DNA of 20,671 bases from Verrucomicrobiota bacterium (GTDB lineage: Bacteria; Verrucomicrobiota; Verrucomicrobiia; Opitutales; Opitutaceae), in NCBI GenBank assembly GCA_023430825.1, contig JAEYYL010000101.1, positions 1 through 20,671 on the forward strand, in the 5' to 3' direction. Below are positions 1 to 7,349 of the stretch, piece by piece. The notes beneath the pieces were generated by a model. That model was not told the DNA's origin. It searched no databases and was given only the letters and a program-made list of their open reading frames with translations. Position numbers and translations under genes: made by a program. Every line of letters starts with the position of its first letter. Position 1 is the first letter of the stretch.

Positions 1-236
1 GCTGTGCACTCTGCAAGGCGATCGGCCTTGTTTTCGCATTTTGCAGCACCGCGAACGACACGGAAGTTATTCACAATCAGCGTTAGCCAACTCGAGGGGA
101 GCGAGTTGCGCAAGTTGGCACGGACTGGAACGCCCCTAGCTAGATATGGGGGCAATCCGCAAATCCGGCACCGGAGCGGCTCCAAACGAGCGCACGGCAT
201 CGGGTCTGCTAAAACCCTTCACCGTTCCTTCTTCCC
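1..236. other. 5' flank without a supported gene
   Basis: I see no convincing gene here. The stretch is locally less GC-rich than the rest of the window. A weak promoter-like pair for the next gene can be drawn, with TTGGCA at 115-120 and TAGATA at 141-146. The 20-base spacer is too long and the -10 match is poor, so this is only a suggestion. Confidence 0.3.
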
Positions 237-725
237 ATGTCCTCCATCCCTGTTTTCGCCGACGCCCATTCCCGCCTGCATGCCGATATCGCCATCATCC
301 GCCTGATTCGCGCCGGGATTCGCACCGAGCGGATTTCGGCGGTCTTCCCGACGCGCCGCGCGCCGAACAGTGTGTGCTGCTGGTTGAAGAACTTCAAACG
401 GGTGTCGCTTCGCTCGGCCCTCCCGATCGCCACCGCCGGTCTGCTCGGCCAGCTGTTCGATCGCCGGGCGCGGCGGGCCGACGTTGCGCGCAACCTGGAA
501 ACCCTCGGTCTCGCGCCCGACATGGCCGCGCGCACCCTTGAAAAAGTGCAGAACGGTTGCATCGTCCTCTGCGTGCATGCGCGCAACGAAACGGAGGCCT
601 CCATCGCGTGGCACATTTTCCAGCATGTCGGTGCAGAAAACATCACGTGCCCGAGCCACGAGTTGGCGCCGACGTCGCACGCCGCGCCGGCGCTCACGCC
701 GCAGTGGGCCGGTGTCGCGGCCTGA
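237..725 (+). CDS. small hypothetical protein, possibly general-stress-protein 17M (YflT)-like
   Basis: This encodes 162 residues of unknown function. The middle and C-terminal parts look like a compact alpha/beta fold: an amphipathic start, a Gly/Leu-rich helix near residues 65-75 (ATAGLLGQLF), then a helix and the strand-like GCIVLCVHA near 107-115, followed by a helix with EASIAWHIFQHVGAENI. This order recalls the heat-induced stress protein YflT/GSP17M domain, in which a small ACT-like unit follows a Gly-rich helix. The resemblance is from memory and is weak. There is no signal peptide or clear membrane segment. The start at 237 has no Shine-Dalgarno and is preceded by TTCCC, as are other genes in this window. 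The next gene follows 69 bases downstream on the same strand, so the two may be co-transcribed. Confidence 0.6.
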   Translation: MSSIPVFADAHSRLHADIAIIRLIRAGIRTERISAVFPTRRAPNSVCCWLKNFKRVSLRSALPIATAGLLGQLFDRRARRADVARNLETLGLAPDMAARTLEKVQNGCIVLCVHARNETEASIAWHIFQHVGAENITCPSHELAPTSHAAPALTPQWAGVAA

Positions 726-794
726 TTTTCCTCGAACCTTTCCCTTTCGCCTCCCGCTTCGCACTCACTTCCACGCCACGTTTCACTCGTCACC

Positions 795-1265
795 GTGCGG
801 CCAGCCGTCCCATCGCGCCGCCGCGCCCGCCTGATTCGTCAGTTGCGCGCGGCTCACGACTCCCTTGCGGAGTGGGACGCTTCGCTGCGCGCGCTGGAAT
901 CGCGTCCCGCGCCGGGTTCGCCGCACGACCCTGCGGAGCTGATCGCGATCGTTGCCGATGCGAAGGATGGTTTGAATCGCCTGCTCGCGCAAATGGGCGC
1001 GGAAGCGGCTGAGGAGGCGGGCGCATCGGTGCGGGCCGCGGCGCGACCGCGGAGCGGGAGGAAGTCCGTGCGCCCGCGCATCCCGCAGATCGCCGAGGCG
1101 TCCCGGATGAGTGTCAATGCCGCGCGCGCCTGCGGGCGGGCCCTCGGCGCCGCGTTTCGCGAAGCGCAAGCGGCCGCAGATGCCGCAGCCACGCGCCTGC
1201 TTTACAGCTCGCTGCGCGCGCTCGAAAAACAGCTGTGGGTGCTCGACCCACGTCAGCCCCGGTGA
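795..1265 (+). CDS. small hypothetical protein, weak Dps-like C-terminal half
   Basis: This encodes 156 residues from a GTG start and is rich in Ala and Arg. The last 60 residues form two predicted helices, ending in LLYSSLRALEKQLWVLDP. That segment resembles the final helix of Dps/ferritin-like DNA-protection proteins, where an Asp-rich turn leads into a helix ending in a Trp-Phe/Val-Leu motif. The N-terminal half is helical (LIRQLRAAHDSLAEWDASL) but lacks the His...His...Asp pattern of a Dps ferroxidase site. A basic linker (residues about 83-95, RPRSGRKSVRPR) separates the halves and could bind nucleic acid. Function is unknown, and the Dps link is a pattern impression only. The GTG start is the first in frame; a later start cannot be excluded. 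Confidence 0.55.
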   Translation: MRPAVPSRRRARLIRQLRAAHDSLAEWDASLRALESRPAPGSPHDPAELIAIVADAKDGLNRLLAQMGAEAAEEAGASVRAAARPRSGRKSVRPRIPQIAEASRMSVNAARACGRALGAAFREAQAAADAAATRLLYSSLRALEKQLWVLDPRQPR

Positions 1266-1543
1266 GTTTCGTCCACGCGTTGGATGAAAAAGGCGGGACG
1301 ACCTGGTCGTCCGCCAACCGGGAGCCGGACGCGCCGCGTTTCACGGGCCAGCGCGGCGAGGGCGCCGCGGCTCCAAGTTGAGGTGTCATCGCACGCTCGC
1401 ACTTTCTTCCGCGTGCGAATTGCGGGCACCTCAGGCGTAAACGGATGTCGCTCGGCGCCGGGCTCAATTGACATTTTCGCGTTTCACTTCCCGCTCTTTC
1501 ACCCGGCCGCGCGCCTTCGACGCGCCCGCCGGCGATTTCCCTC
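1266..1543. other. intergenic region upstream of the kinase operon
   Basis: This is a 278-base gap that should carry the promoter for the signalling operon. A perfect TTGACA occurs at 1468-1473, but no good -10 box lies 16-18 bases after it (the sequence there is C/T-rich). It also contains one copy of the 27-bp dispersed repeat (1349-1375). Open frames crossing it look like chance products of high GC. Confidence 0.4.
1349..1375 (-). repeat. 27-bp dispersed repeat, copy 1
   Basis: Read on the minus strand, this segment matches 6471-6497 at 26 of 27 positions. A shorter copy matching 17 of 18 bases lies at 10883-10900. The core contains the self-complementary GCCGCGGC followed by GCCC. All three copies lie between genes. 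Confidence 0.7.
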
Positions 1544-3757
1544 ATGCGCCTGCTTAATCCGCTGATCTACACTTACCTCGTCGCCCTCTGGATCGCATTA
1601 TCGCTGGCGGGGATCGGCCTCGGGTTGGTCGTGTGGAAAAACCTCAGCGAAAGTTTCGAGGCCACCGTCGACTCCGCGCAGTTCCGCCGTTCGCTGCGCG
1701 ATGTGTTGTCCGCCTTGCAGGACGCCGAGACGAGCGAGCGCGGCTTTCTGCTCAGCGGCAACGAGAGCTACCTCGAGCCCTTCATCCGCGCCGAACTGGA
1801 ATTGCCCGTGCGGTTCGAAAAACTCGCCGCCGACGCGATGGCGCAGCCCGATTTGCGTGACGACGTGCTCACGCTCAAAGGCCTCGCCGAACTCAAGCTC
1901 GCCTCGCTCCGCCAATCGATCGACGCACGCCGCCAGGCCACCTGGTCGACGACCTTCAACCGCGCGCGCCAGGAGGAGAGCCGCGCGACGATGCAGCGGA
2001 TCCGCGACACGATCGAGCGCATGGACCGCCGGCCGCAGGACCTCGTGAACGCCTCCGGCGCCACCACACGGCTGCGGCTCCAGCAGGCGCTGCTGGCCAC
2101 GCTGCTCGCCGGCGCGCTCGGACTCGGCGCCGGCATGTTCGCGCTTTATCTTTCCCGCCTGGCCCTGCGGCAGGAGAAAAACGAGCGCCTGCTCGGCGAA
2201 CAGGCGATCCGCGCCGAGGCCGCAGCGCGCGAGAAAAGCGCGTTTCTGGCCAACATGAGCCACGAAATCCGCACGCCGATGAACGCCATCCTCGGCTTCA
2301 GCGAATTGCTCGTCGCCGAAGTCCCCGCCACGAGCAAAGCCCGACAGCGCGTGCAGGCGATCCGCGACAGCGCCGCGTCGCTGCTTCAGTTGATCAACGA
2401 CATCCTCGATCTGTCGAAGATCGATGCCGGCGCCGCCGAGCTGCACATCGAGCCGACCGATTTGCGCGAGGTCGCCGGTTTCATGCAGACCGTCTTCGCC
2501 CAGCAAGCCGCGCGCAAGGCCCTCAAACTCTCCTGCGATGTCGACCCCGCCCTGCCCGGCGCGCTCCTCCTCGACCGCTCGCGCGTTCGCCAGATTCTCG
2601 TCAACCTCCTCGGCAACGCCGTGAAGTTCACCGACCGCGGCGAGGTCGCGTTGCACGTCGGCTGGCAACCGCACGCCGCGAAACCCGGCGTCGGCCGGCT
2701 CACACTGACCGTGCGCGACACGGGCATCGGCATCCCGCCGGAAAAGCTGAAAGACATCTACCGCCCCTTCGTGCAGGTGAACCCGCAGCGTTCGTCCGAG
2801 CGCCAGGGCTCGGGCCTCGGCCTCAGCATCGTGCAACGCCTCACCACCCGCCTCGGCGGCGAGATCGACGTCGAGAGCGAACTCGGCCGCGGCACCACGT
2901 TTCGCGTGTGTTTCGCCGAAGCGACCGCGTCCGCGCGGCTCCCCGATCACGCCCGCGCCGATCGCAACGAGCGCGTCGATTTCAACGATCTCCAGGCCGC
3001 CGATCTGCTCGTCGTCGACGACGACCAGAAGAGCCGCGAGCTGATCTCCGGGCATTTCGAGCAAACCGGCCACCGGCTCCGTTTCGCGTCGAACGGTCGC
3101 GAAGCGCTCGAACTCGTCCGCGAGCAACGTCCCGACATCGTGCTCATGGACATTCGCATGCCCGAAATGGACGGCCGCACGGCGCTGACCGAGCTGGGTA
3201 AACTCCCGGGCGCCGAACTTCTTCCGGTGATTGCGGTCACGGCTGCGAACATGATGGATGACGAACAGGTGTTGCATGGGCGGTTTGCCGGTTACCTGAG
3301 AAAACCGCTCACGCGCCAGGCGTTGTTCCAGGAGCTCGCCGCGTTTCTCCCGCGCCAGCCTTCGCAACCGCCGTTTCCCGTCGCCCCATCCGGGGTCTCG
3401 CCCGCGGCTGCGACGTCGACCGCTGCCGCCTCGGCCGCCGTCGTGGCCGGTCACTGGCCGCAACTGTTGCCCACGCTCCGTCATCTCGAAGCGACGCTCT
3501 GGAAGGAAGCCTCCGACAGCGGCGCGATCGGCGACGTGAAACAACTCGCGTCGCGCCTGCACGAACTCGCGCGCTCCGCGGCCTGCGATCCGCTGAACGA
3601 TTACGCCGCCGCGCTCGAGCGCGACGCCGATCAGTATGCGCTGATGCAGATGGAGGCTCGCCTCGCGGAATTTCCCCGCTTGATTCTGGCCGTCGCATCC
3701 GCCGCTCCCGCTTCCGCGGCGCCTGCCGCTCCGCCACCGTCCAACTTCCCCCCATGA
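1544..3757 (+). CDS. hybrid sensor histidine kinase (CHASE3-HisKA-HATPase-REC, degenerate Hpt-like tail)
   Basis: This is a 737-residue inner-membrane sensor kinase that autophosphorylates a histidine and passes the phosphate to its own receiver. A membrane helix at residues 10-32 and a second at about 182-204 bracket an extracytoplasmic CHASE3-type helical domain, with the typical DVLSALQDAETSERGFLLSG at 53-72. The dimerisation box FLANMSHEIRTPMNAIL carries phospho-acceptor His240. The ATPase boxes are N358 (NLLGNAVKF), DTGIGI at 392-397 and GSGLGL at 422-427. The receiver has Asp492-494, phospho-acceptor Asp536, Thr566 and Lys587. After a Pro/Ala linker, residues 637-717 form a helical bundle like an Hpt domain, but without the HxxKG histidine motif. 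The stop codon overlaps the next start (ATGA), so the two are translationally coupled. The ligand is unknown; CHASE3 gives no clear prediction. Confidence 0.93.
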   Translation: MRLLNPLIYTYLVALWIALSLAGIGLGLVVWKNLSESFEATVDSAQFRRSLRDVLSALQDAETSERGFLLSGNESYLEPFIRAELELPVRFEKLAADAMAQPDLRDDVLTLKGLAELKLASLRQSIDARRQATWSTTFNRARQEESRATMQRIRDTIERMDRRPQDLVNASGATTRLRLQQALLATLLAGALGLGAGMFALYLSRLALRQEKNERLLGEQAIRAEAAAREKSAFLANMSHEIRTPMNAILGFSELLVAEVPATSKARQRVQAIRDSAASLLQLINDILDLSKIDAGAAELHIEPTDLREVAGFMQTVFAQQAARKALKLSCDVDPALPGALLLDRSRVRQILVNLLGNAVKFTDRGEVALHVGWQPHAAKPGVGRLTLTVRDTGIGIPPEKLKDIYRPFVQVNPQRSSERQGSGLGLSIVQRLTTRLGGEIDVESELGRGTTFRVCFAEATASARLPDHARADRNERVDFNDLQAADLLVVDDDQKSRELISGHFEQTGHRLRFASNGREALELVREQRPDIVLMDIRMPEMDGRTALTELGKLPGAELLPVIAVTAANMMDDEQVLHGRFAGYLRKPLTRQALFQELAAFLPRQPSQPPFPVAPSGVSPAAATSTAAASAAVVAGHWPQLLPTLRHLEATLWKEASDSGAIGDVKQLASRLHELARSAACDPLNDYAAALERDADQYALMQMEARLAEFPRLILAVASAAPASAAPAAPPPSNFPP

Positions 3758-4863
3758 CCCGCGAAACGACGTCCGCCCGCATCCTGGTTGTCGACGATCA
3801 GGAAACGAATCTCCGGGTCCTCGGCGACATGCTCGGCCACCTCGGCTTCGACATCGTGCCGGCGCTCGACGGCGAGCAGGCGCTGCGCCGCCTCGCCGCG
3901 CGACCGATCGATCTGATCCTGCTCGACGTGCTCATGCCCGGGCTCGACGGCTTCGAGGTGTGCAAACGCATTCGCGCGAACGTCGCGTGGATCGACATCC
4001 CGATCATCTTTCTCTCCGCCGCCGACGACAAAACGCTCATCGTGCGCGCGCTCGAGAGCGGCGGCGTCGACTACGTCACGAAGCCGTTCAACGCGTCCGA
4101 GCTGCTCTCGCGCGTCCGCACGCATCTCGCGTTGAAAACCGCGCGCGACCGGCTGCGCCAGCTCGCCGAAGACAAGGACGAGCTGCTCGGCATTCTCGCG
4201 CACGATTTGAAGAATCACTTGGGCGGCATGCTGATGAGCGTGCAGTTGCTCAACGAGAAGGCGCAGTCGATCAACGACACGCGTTTCCAGCGGATGGGCG
4301 CGAACATCCTGCGCGCGACCGACCAGATGCTGTCGTTCGTGAAGGAGTTTCTCGCCAACTCGGAGGTCGATCACGGCCGCCCGATGAAGTTCCAGCCGGT
4401 TTACATTCACGACGTGGCGAGCAATGTCGTGCAACGCCACGCCGAGCACGCGAACCGCAAGGGCATCGCGCTCGAACTCGAGCAGCGCGAGGAAGGCGTG
4501 CTCGTCGAAGGCGATCGCGCCGCGCTCGAGCAGGTGCTCGATAATCTCGTGTCGAACGCGCTGAAGTTTTCGCCGTCCGGCAAAACCGTGAAGCTGATCG
4601 TCGGCCTCGCGCCCGACGGCCGCGGCGAGTGTCGCGTGATCGACCAGGGCCCCGGTTTCACCGAGCACGACAAGCAGCAGATTTTCCGGCGCTACCGCCG
4701 ATTGAGCGCGCGGCCGACCGGCGGCGAACCGTCGACCGGCCTCGGCCTGAGCATCGTGAAAAAGCTGATGCAGGACATGCGCGGCGACCTGACCTTCGAG
4801 AGCGTAGCCGGTCAGGGTGCCACGTTCATCCTGACCTTTTCGCCGGCGACGGTGTCAGCGTGA
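3754..4863 (+). CDS. receiver-histidine kinase fusion protein
   Basis: This is a 369-residue soluble protein with the domain order receiver, HisKA, HATPase. The receiver (residues 8-125) has Asp14-15, phospho-acceptor Asp58 (LLDVLMPGLDGFEV), Ser88 and Lys110 (VTKPF). The kinase half has the H-box LGILAHDLKN with His150, the N-box at N268 (NLVSNALKF), a DQGPGF G1 box at 297-302 and a TGLGLSIV G2 box at 328-335. There is no membrane helix. It is therefore likely a second relay component whose kinase activity is gated by phosphorylation of its own receiver, plausibly by the upstream hybrid kinase. Its start overlaps the previous stop by four bases. The sigma-54 regulator at 5059 is the obvious downstream partner. 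Domain calls are firm; the direction of phosphate flow is inference. Confidence 0.92.
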   Translation: MTRETTSARILVVDDQETNLRVLGDMLGHLGFDIVPALDGEQALRRLAARPIDLILLDVLMPGLDGFEVCKRIRANVAWIDIPIIFLSAADDKTLIVRALESGGVDYVTKPFNASELLSRVRTHLALKTARDRLRQLAEDKDELLGILAHDLKNHLGGMLMSVQLLNEKAQSINDTRFQRMGANILRATDQMLSFVKEFLANSEVDHGRPMKFQPVYIHDVASNVVQRHAEHANRKGIALELEQREEGVLVEGDRAALEQVLDNLVSNALKFSPSGKTVKLIVGLAPDGRGECRVIDQGPGFTEHDKQQIFRRYRRLSARPTGGEPSTGLGLSIVKKLMQDMRGDLTFESVAGQGATFILTFSPATVSA

Positions 4864-4902
4864 GCGCATGCGCACCATGAGACAATTTTTCAGAGTCCGA
4901 AA

Positions 4903-4978
4903 GGTAGGAGCCTGCTTGCAGGCGATTAAATGTTCGCACGCGGGCGGCGCGCGAATCGCCTGCAAGCAGGCTCCTACC
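4903..4978. repeat. inverted pair of REP-like repeats (BIME-like)
   Basis: Two perfect 25-base arms (4903-4927 and 4954-4978) are exact reverse complements separated by 26 bases. Each arm itself contains a small hairpin, GCCTGC-TT-GCAGGC, preceded by GTAGGA. The arrangement of GTAG plus an imperfect palindrome, in head-to-head pairs, is that of REP/BIME elements mobilised by RAYT transposases. A third, slightly diverged single copy lies at 7257-7281. The pair sits in the 195-base gap between the second kinase and the sigma-54 regulator, so in mRNA it could form a long stem-loop that separates expression of the two. A short open frame running through it is an artefact of the repeat. Confidence 0.85.
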
Positions 4979-5058
4979 CTCCAACGCCACGCCGCTTGGA
5001 TTGCGGGTAGGGCCCGATTCCCCGCGCCGTCGCAACGTTTGCCCCTCGCTGATTCGCC

Positions 5059-6423
5059 ATGGATTTCCTCGTAGTCGACGACGACCAGATTTTTCGCGAG
5101 GCCACGTGCCTCCTGATCGAGGAGGAAGGCCATTTCGCGACGAGTGCCTCGACCGGCGATCTCGCGCTCGAACGCGTGCGCGAAGACAAGTTCGACGCCG
5201 TCCTGCTCGATCTGCACCTCGGCCGGCAAAACGGCCTCGCGCTCCTGCCCCAGCTCCTGAAAGTGCGGCCGAACCTGCCCGTGGTCATGTTCTCCGCGCA
5301 AGGCACGGTTAAAACCGCTGTGCAGGCGCTGCACCACGGCGCGGTCGATTTCCTGGAAAAGCCGTTCACGCGCGATCAGTTTCACGCCGTGCTCGCACGC
5401 CTGCGCCGCATCAGCGAAATGGGTCGCAAGATCGAGCGGCTCGAGGAGCAGGTGAAGGAAGTGCAGGCGCAGAGCCCGGAGCCGCTGATCGATTTCGAGA
5501 CGCCCGTGATGCGCGCGGTGATGGACGTGCTGTTGCGCGCGGCGAAGAGCAGCGCGTCGGTGCTGATCCTCGGCGAGAGCGGCACCGGCAAGAGCGTCGC
5601 GGCGAAAGCGCTGCACGCGGAGAGTCATCTCAACGACAAGCCGTTCGTCACGGTGAGCTGTCCGGCGCTGTCGAAGGAACTGCTCGAGAGCCAGCTCTTC
5701 GGCCACGTGCGCGGGTCGTTCACCGGCGCGTTGCGCGATCACTGGGGCAAGGTGAAGGCGGCGGAAGGCGGCACGCTGTTCCTCGACGAAATCGGCGACC
5801 TGCCGCTCGAGATCCAGCCGAAGCTGCTGCGGCTCCTGCAGGAAAAGGAATACGAGCGCGTTGGCGAGACGGTCACGCGCCACTCCGACGTGCGCATCGT
5901 GGCGGCGACGAATCGCGACCTGAAGAAGCGCGTCGCGGAAGGCGCGTTTCGCGAAGATCTGTATTACCGGCTCAACGTGATCACGGTGGAGATGCCGCCG
6001 CTGCGCGCGCGACCGCGCGACGTGCTGCGTTTCGCAGAGCATTACGTGCAGCACTGCGCGGTGCAGTTCGGCCGGAAAGTCGATGGTTTCACCGATGAGG
6101 CGGCGGAGAGCATCCGGCGTTACTCGTGGCCGGGTAATTTGCGCGAACTGCGCAACACGATCGAACGCGCGGTGATTCTCGCACCGGAGAAACGCATCGG
6201 CCTTTCGGATCTGCCGGTGGAGATCCGGCAAAATCTGGCCGGTCCGGGCGTGCCCACCGATGCGCCGTTGCAGACCGGCGCAATGGTCAGTTTGCAGGCG
6301 CTGGAGGAGCAGCACATCAAGCGCGTGCTCGAAGTGACCTCGAGCATGAACGAGGCCGCCGAGATCCTCGGCATCGACCAGGCGACGCTGTATCGGAAGC
6401 GGAAGAAGATGGGGATCAAGTAA
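5059..6423 (+). CDS. sigma-54-dependent response regulator, NtrC family
   Basis: This 454-residue protein activates transcription by sigma-54 RNA polymerase when phosphorylated. The N-terminal receiver (residues 1-115) has Asp7-9, phospho-acceptor Asp51, Ser79 and Lys101. The central AAA+ ATPase has Walker A GESGTGKS (172-179), the sigma-54 contact loop GSFTGA (219-224, a common variant of GAFTGA), Walker B LFLDEIGD (240-247) and the arginine-rich sensor region RLNVITVEMPPLRAR. The C-terminal Fis-type helix-turn-helix covers about 412-452 (AAEILGIDQATLYRKRKKMG). It lies downstream of two kinase genes on the same strand, which makes it the likely output of that relay. No sigma-54 promoter (TGGC-N8-TTGC) was seen in the window, so its targets are probably elsewhere. 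Confidence 0.95.
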   Translation: MDFLVVDDDQIFREATCLLIEEEGHFATSASTGDLALERVREDKFDAVLLDLHLGRQNGLALLPQLLKVRPNLPVVMFSAQGTVKTAVQALHHGAVDFLEKPFTRDQFHAVLARLRRISEMGRKIERLEEQVKEVQAQSPEPLIDFETPVMRAVMDVLLRAAKSSASVLILGESGTGKSVAAKALHAESHLNDKPFVTVSCPALSKELLESQLFGHVRGSFTGALRDHWGKVKAAEGGTLFLDEIGDLPLEIQPKLLRLLQEKEYERVGETVTRHSDVRIVAATNRDLKKRVAEGAFREDLYYRLNVITVEMPPLRARPRDVLRFAEHYVQHCAVQFGRKVDGFTDEAAESIRRYSWPGNLRELRNTIERAVILAPEKRIGLSDLPVEIRQNLAGPGVPTDAPLQTGAMVSLQALEEQHIKRVLEVTSSMNEAAEILGIDQATLYRKRKKMGIK

Positions 6424-6470
6424 GCTCCAAGGACCCAGCTCCCGCACCAGGGACGGCGAGCTGCCGGCAA

Positions 6471-6497
6471 TGGAGCCGCGGCGCCCCCGCCGCGCTG
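6471..6497 (+). repeat. 27-bp dispersed repeat, copy 2
   Basis: This matches the reverse complement of 1349-1375 with a single difference. It abuts directly on the left end of the MITE-like element at 6498, so the two repeats form a composite block in this spacer. Confidence 0.7.
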
Positions 6498-6618
6498 GGG
6501 AGTGTTTGGGAATAGACTGTCATCGCGAGGTGCGCGAAGCGCGCCGTGGCGATCCGGCTGGATTGCTTCGTCGTCCCGCAGAGCGGGACTCGCAATGACC
6601 GAATTCCCAAACAGTCCC
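6498..6618. mobile_element. MITE-like palindromic element without a coding region
   Basis: The element is 121 bases long with 16-base terminal inverted repeats (6498-6513 and 6603-6618) that match at 15 of 16 positions: GGGAGTGTTTGGGAAT versus the complement of ATTCCCAAACAGTCCC. Just inside is a second inverted pair, TCATCGCGAG (6520-6529) and CTCGCAATGA (6590-6599), then GATTGCTTCGTCG and a CCCGC...GCGGG hairpin. The internal words (TCATCGCGAGG, GGATTGCTTCGTCG, CTCGCAATGAC) are those of a non-coding palindromic repeat I recall from many bacterial genomes. There is no transposase and no clear target duplication. Confidence 0.7.
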
Positions 6619-6695
6619 TAAGGGTTGGAAGGGAAATCCTCACTCTCTTCATCGCCGGAAATTCGCGTTGATTCGGTCATTCGCGGGAGGTCGTC

Positions 6696-7109
6696 TCAGC
6701 GGTTATTGTCCTCGCCGGCGCGGCCGGTGCCGCCGTTGGCGGGGAGGTGATGCGGGAGGACGAGGTAATAGTTCATCAGGAACCAACTGCGCGAGGAACG
6801 GTAGAGGAGGGCGGGAACGAGGACGGCGCCGACCCCGGCGATGATCGCAGCGGTGGTGTTTTCGATGACGTCGAAATAGGCGAGCAGCATCACGGGAACC
6901 AGAAAGCAGATGAGCGTGACGCCGTAGTTGAGGGAGAGGGAGCCGAGGAAGAAGCCCTCGTCGTTGCCGCGTTCGATGGGGAAGCTGCAGGACGGGCAGG
7001 TTTTGTTGACCTGGAAAAGGGTCCCGGGCTTGAAGAGCGTGTGATTGCCGCAGTTGGGGCAGCGATTGGTGAGGCCGCGGGCGGCGATCTGGACGCGGGT
7101 GACTTTCAT
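6696..7109 (-). CDS. DUF983 family zinc-ribbon membrane protein
   Basis: This 137-residue protein has an N-terminal zinc-ribbon of two CxxC pairs (Cys17, Cys20, Cys38, Cys41; CPNCGNHTLF and CPSCSFP). The sequence ERGNDEGFFLGSLSLNYG follows, then two membrane helices near residues 60-80 and 84-103. This arrangement and length are those of the DUF983 family, whose role is not established; members often occur near cytochrome oxidase or as single genes. The start has no Shine-Dalgarno. The gene lies 240 bases downstream of tsf on the same strand, but the strong terminator after tsf suggests separate transcription. The family call is good; the function is unknown. Confidence 0.88.
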   Translation of the reverse strand: MKVTRVQIAARGLTNRCPNCGNHTLFKPGTLFQVNKTCPSCSFPIERGNDEGFFLGSLSLNYGVTLICFLVPVMLLAYFDVIENTTAAIIAGVGAVLVPALLYRSSRSWFLMNYYLVLPHHLPANGGTGRAGEDNNR

Positions 7110-7256
7110 GGCGCGACGAGTGTAGCGTGCGCTGCGGAGTGAATCTAGAGGGAAACGGAGACGGGCCGAGAAAGAAACAGGATGGATCGAAGGGGAGGGA
7201 GATGGGCGATGAAGAATTTCCGCTGCTCACGCAGCGAGCCACACCGGGAGGCTTCG

Positions 7257-7281
7257 AATTGCCTGCAAGCAGGCTCCTGCC
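7257..7281 (-). repeat. single REP-like repeat, third copy
   Basis: This 25-base segment matches the right arm of the 4954-4978 repeat with two changes and keeps the inner palindrome GCCTGCAAGCAGGC. It lies between DUF983 and tsf, 14 bases beyond the tsf terminator. Confidence 0.75.
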
Positions 7282-7294
7282 TCTGGAAGGGAGC

Positions 7295-7325
7295 AAAAAA
7301 AAGCGCCTCGTTGGACGAGGCGCTT
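7295..7325 (-). terminator. Rho-independent terminator of rpsB-tsf
   Basis: On the minus strand a perfect 10-bp stem (AAGCGCCTCG / CGAGGCGCTT, 7301-7325) with a 5-base loop is followed by a run of T formed by the A tract at 7295-7302. It lies 25 bases after the tsf stop codon. Confidence 0.93.
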
Positions 7326-7349
7326 GAGAGAGCAGTTGGGTTCGCGGAA

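Noticed and set aside
116..131. Possible sigma-54 promoter (TGGCAC) before the first gene
   Set aside because: The -12 element TTGC is absent at the required spacing (GGAAC instead), so the match is only half a promoter.
1284..1565. 93-codon open frame ahead of the hybrid kinase
   Set aside because: Arg/Ala/Pro-rich, includes the dispersed repeat, overlaps the kinase start and shows no family feature.
1598..3562. 654-codon minus-strand open frame inside the hybrid kinase
   Set aside because: Shadow of the kinase frame; every kinase motif is on the plus strand.
4868..5074. Short plus-strand open frame of 68 codons before the sigma-54 regulator
   Set aside because: Most of it is the translated REP inverted pair, and it ends inside the real regulator gene; a known kind of repeat artefact.
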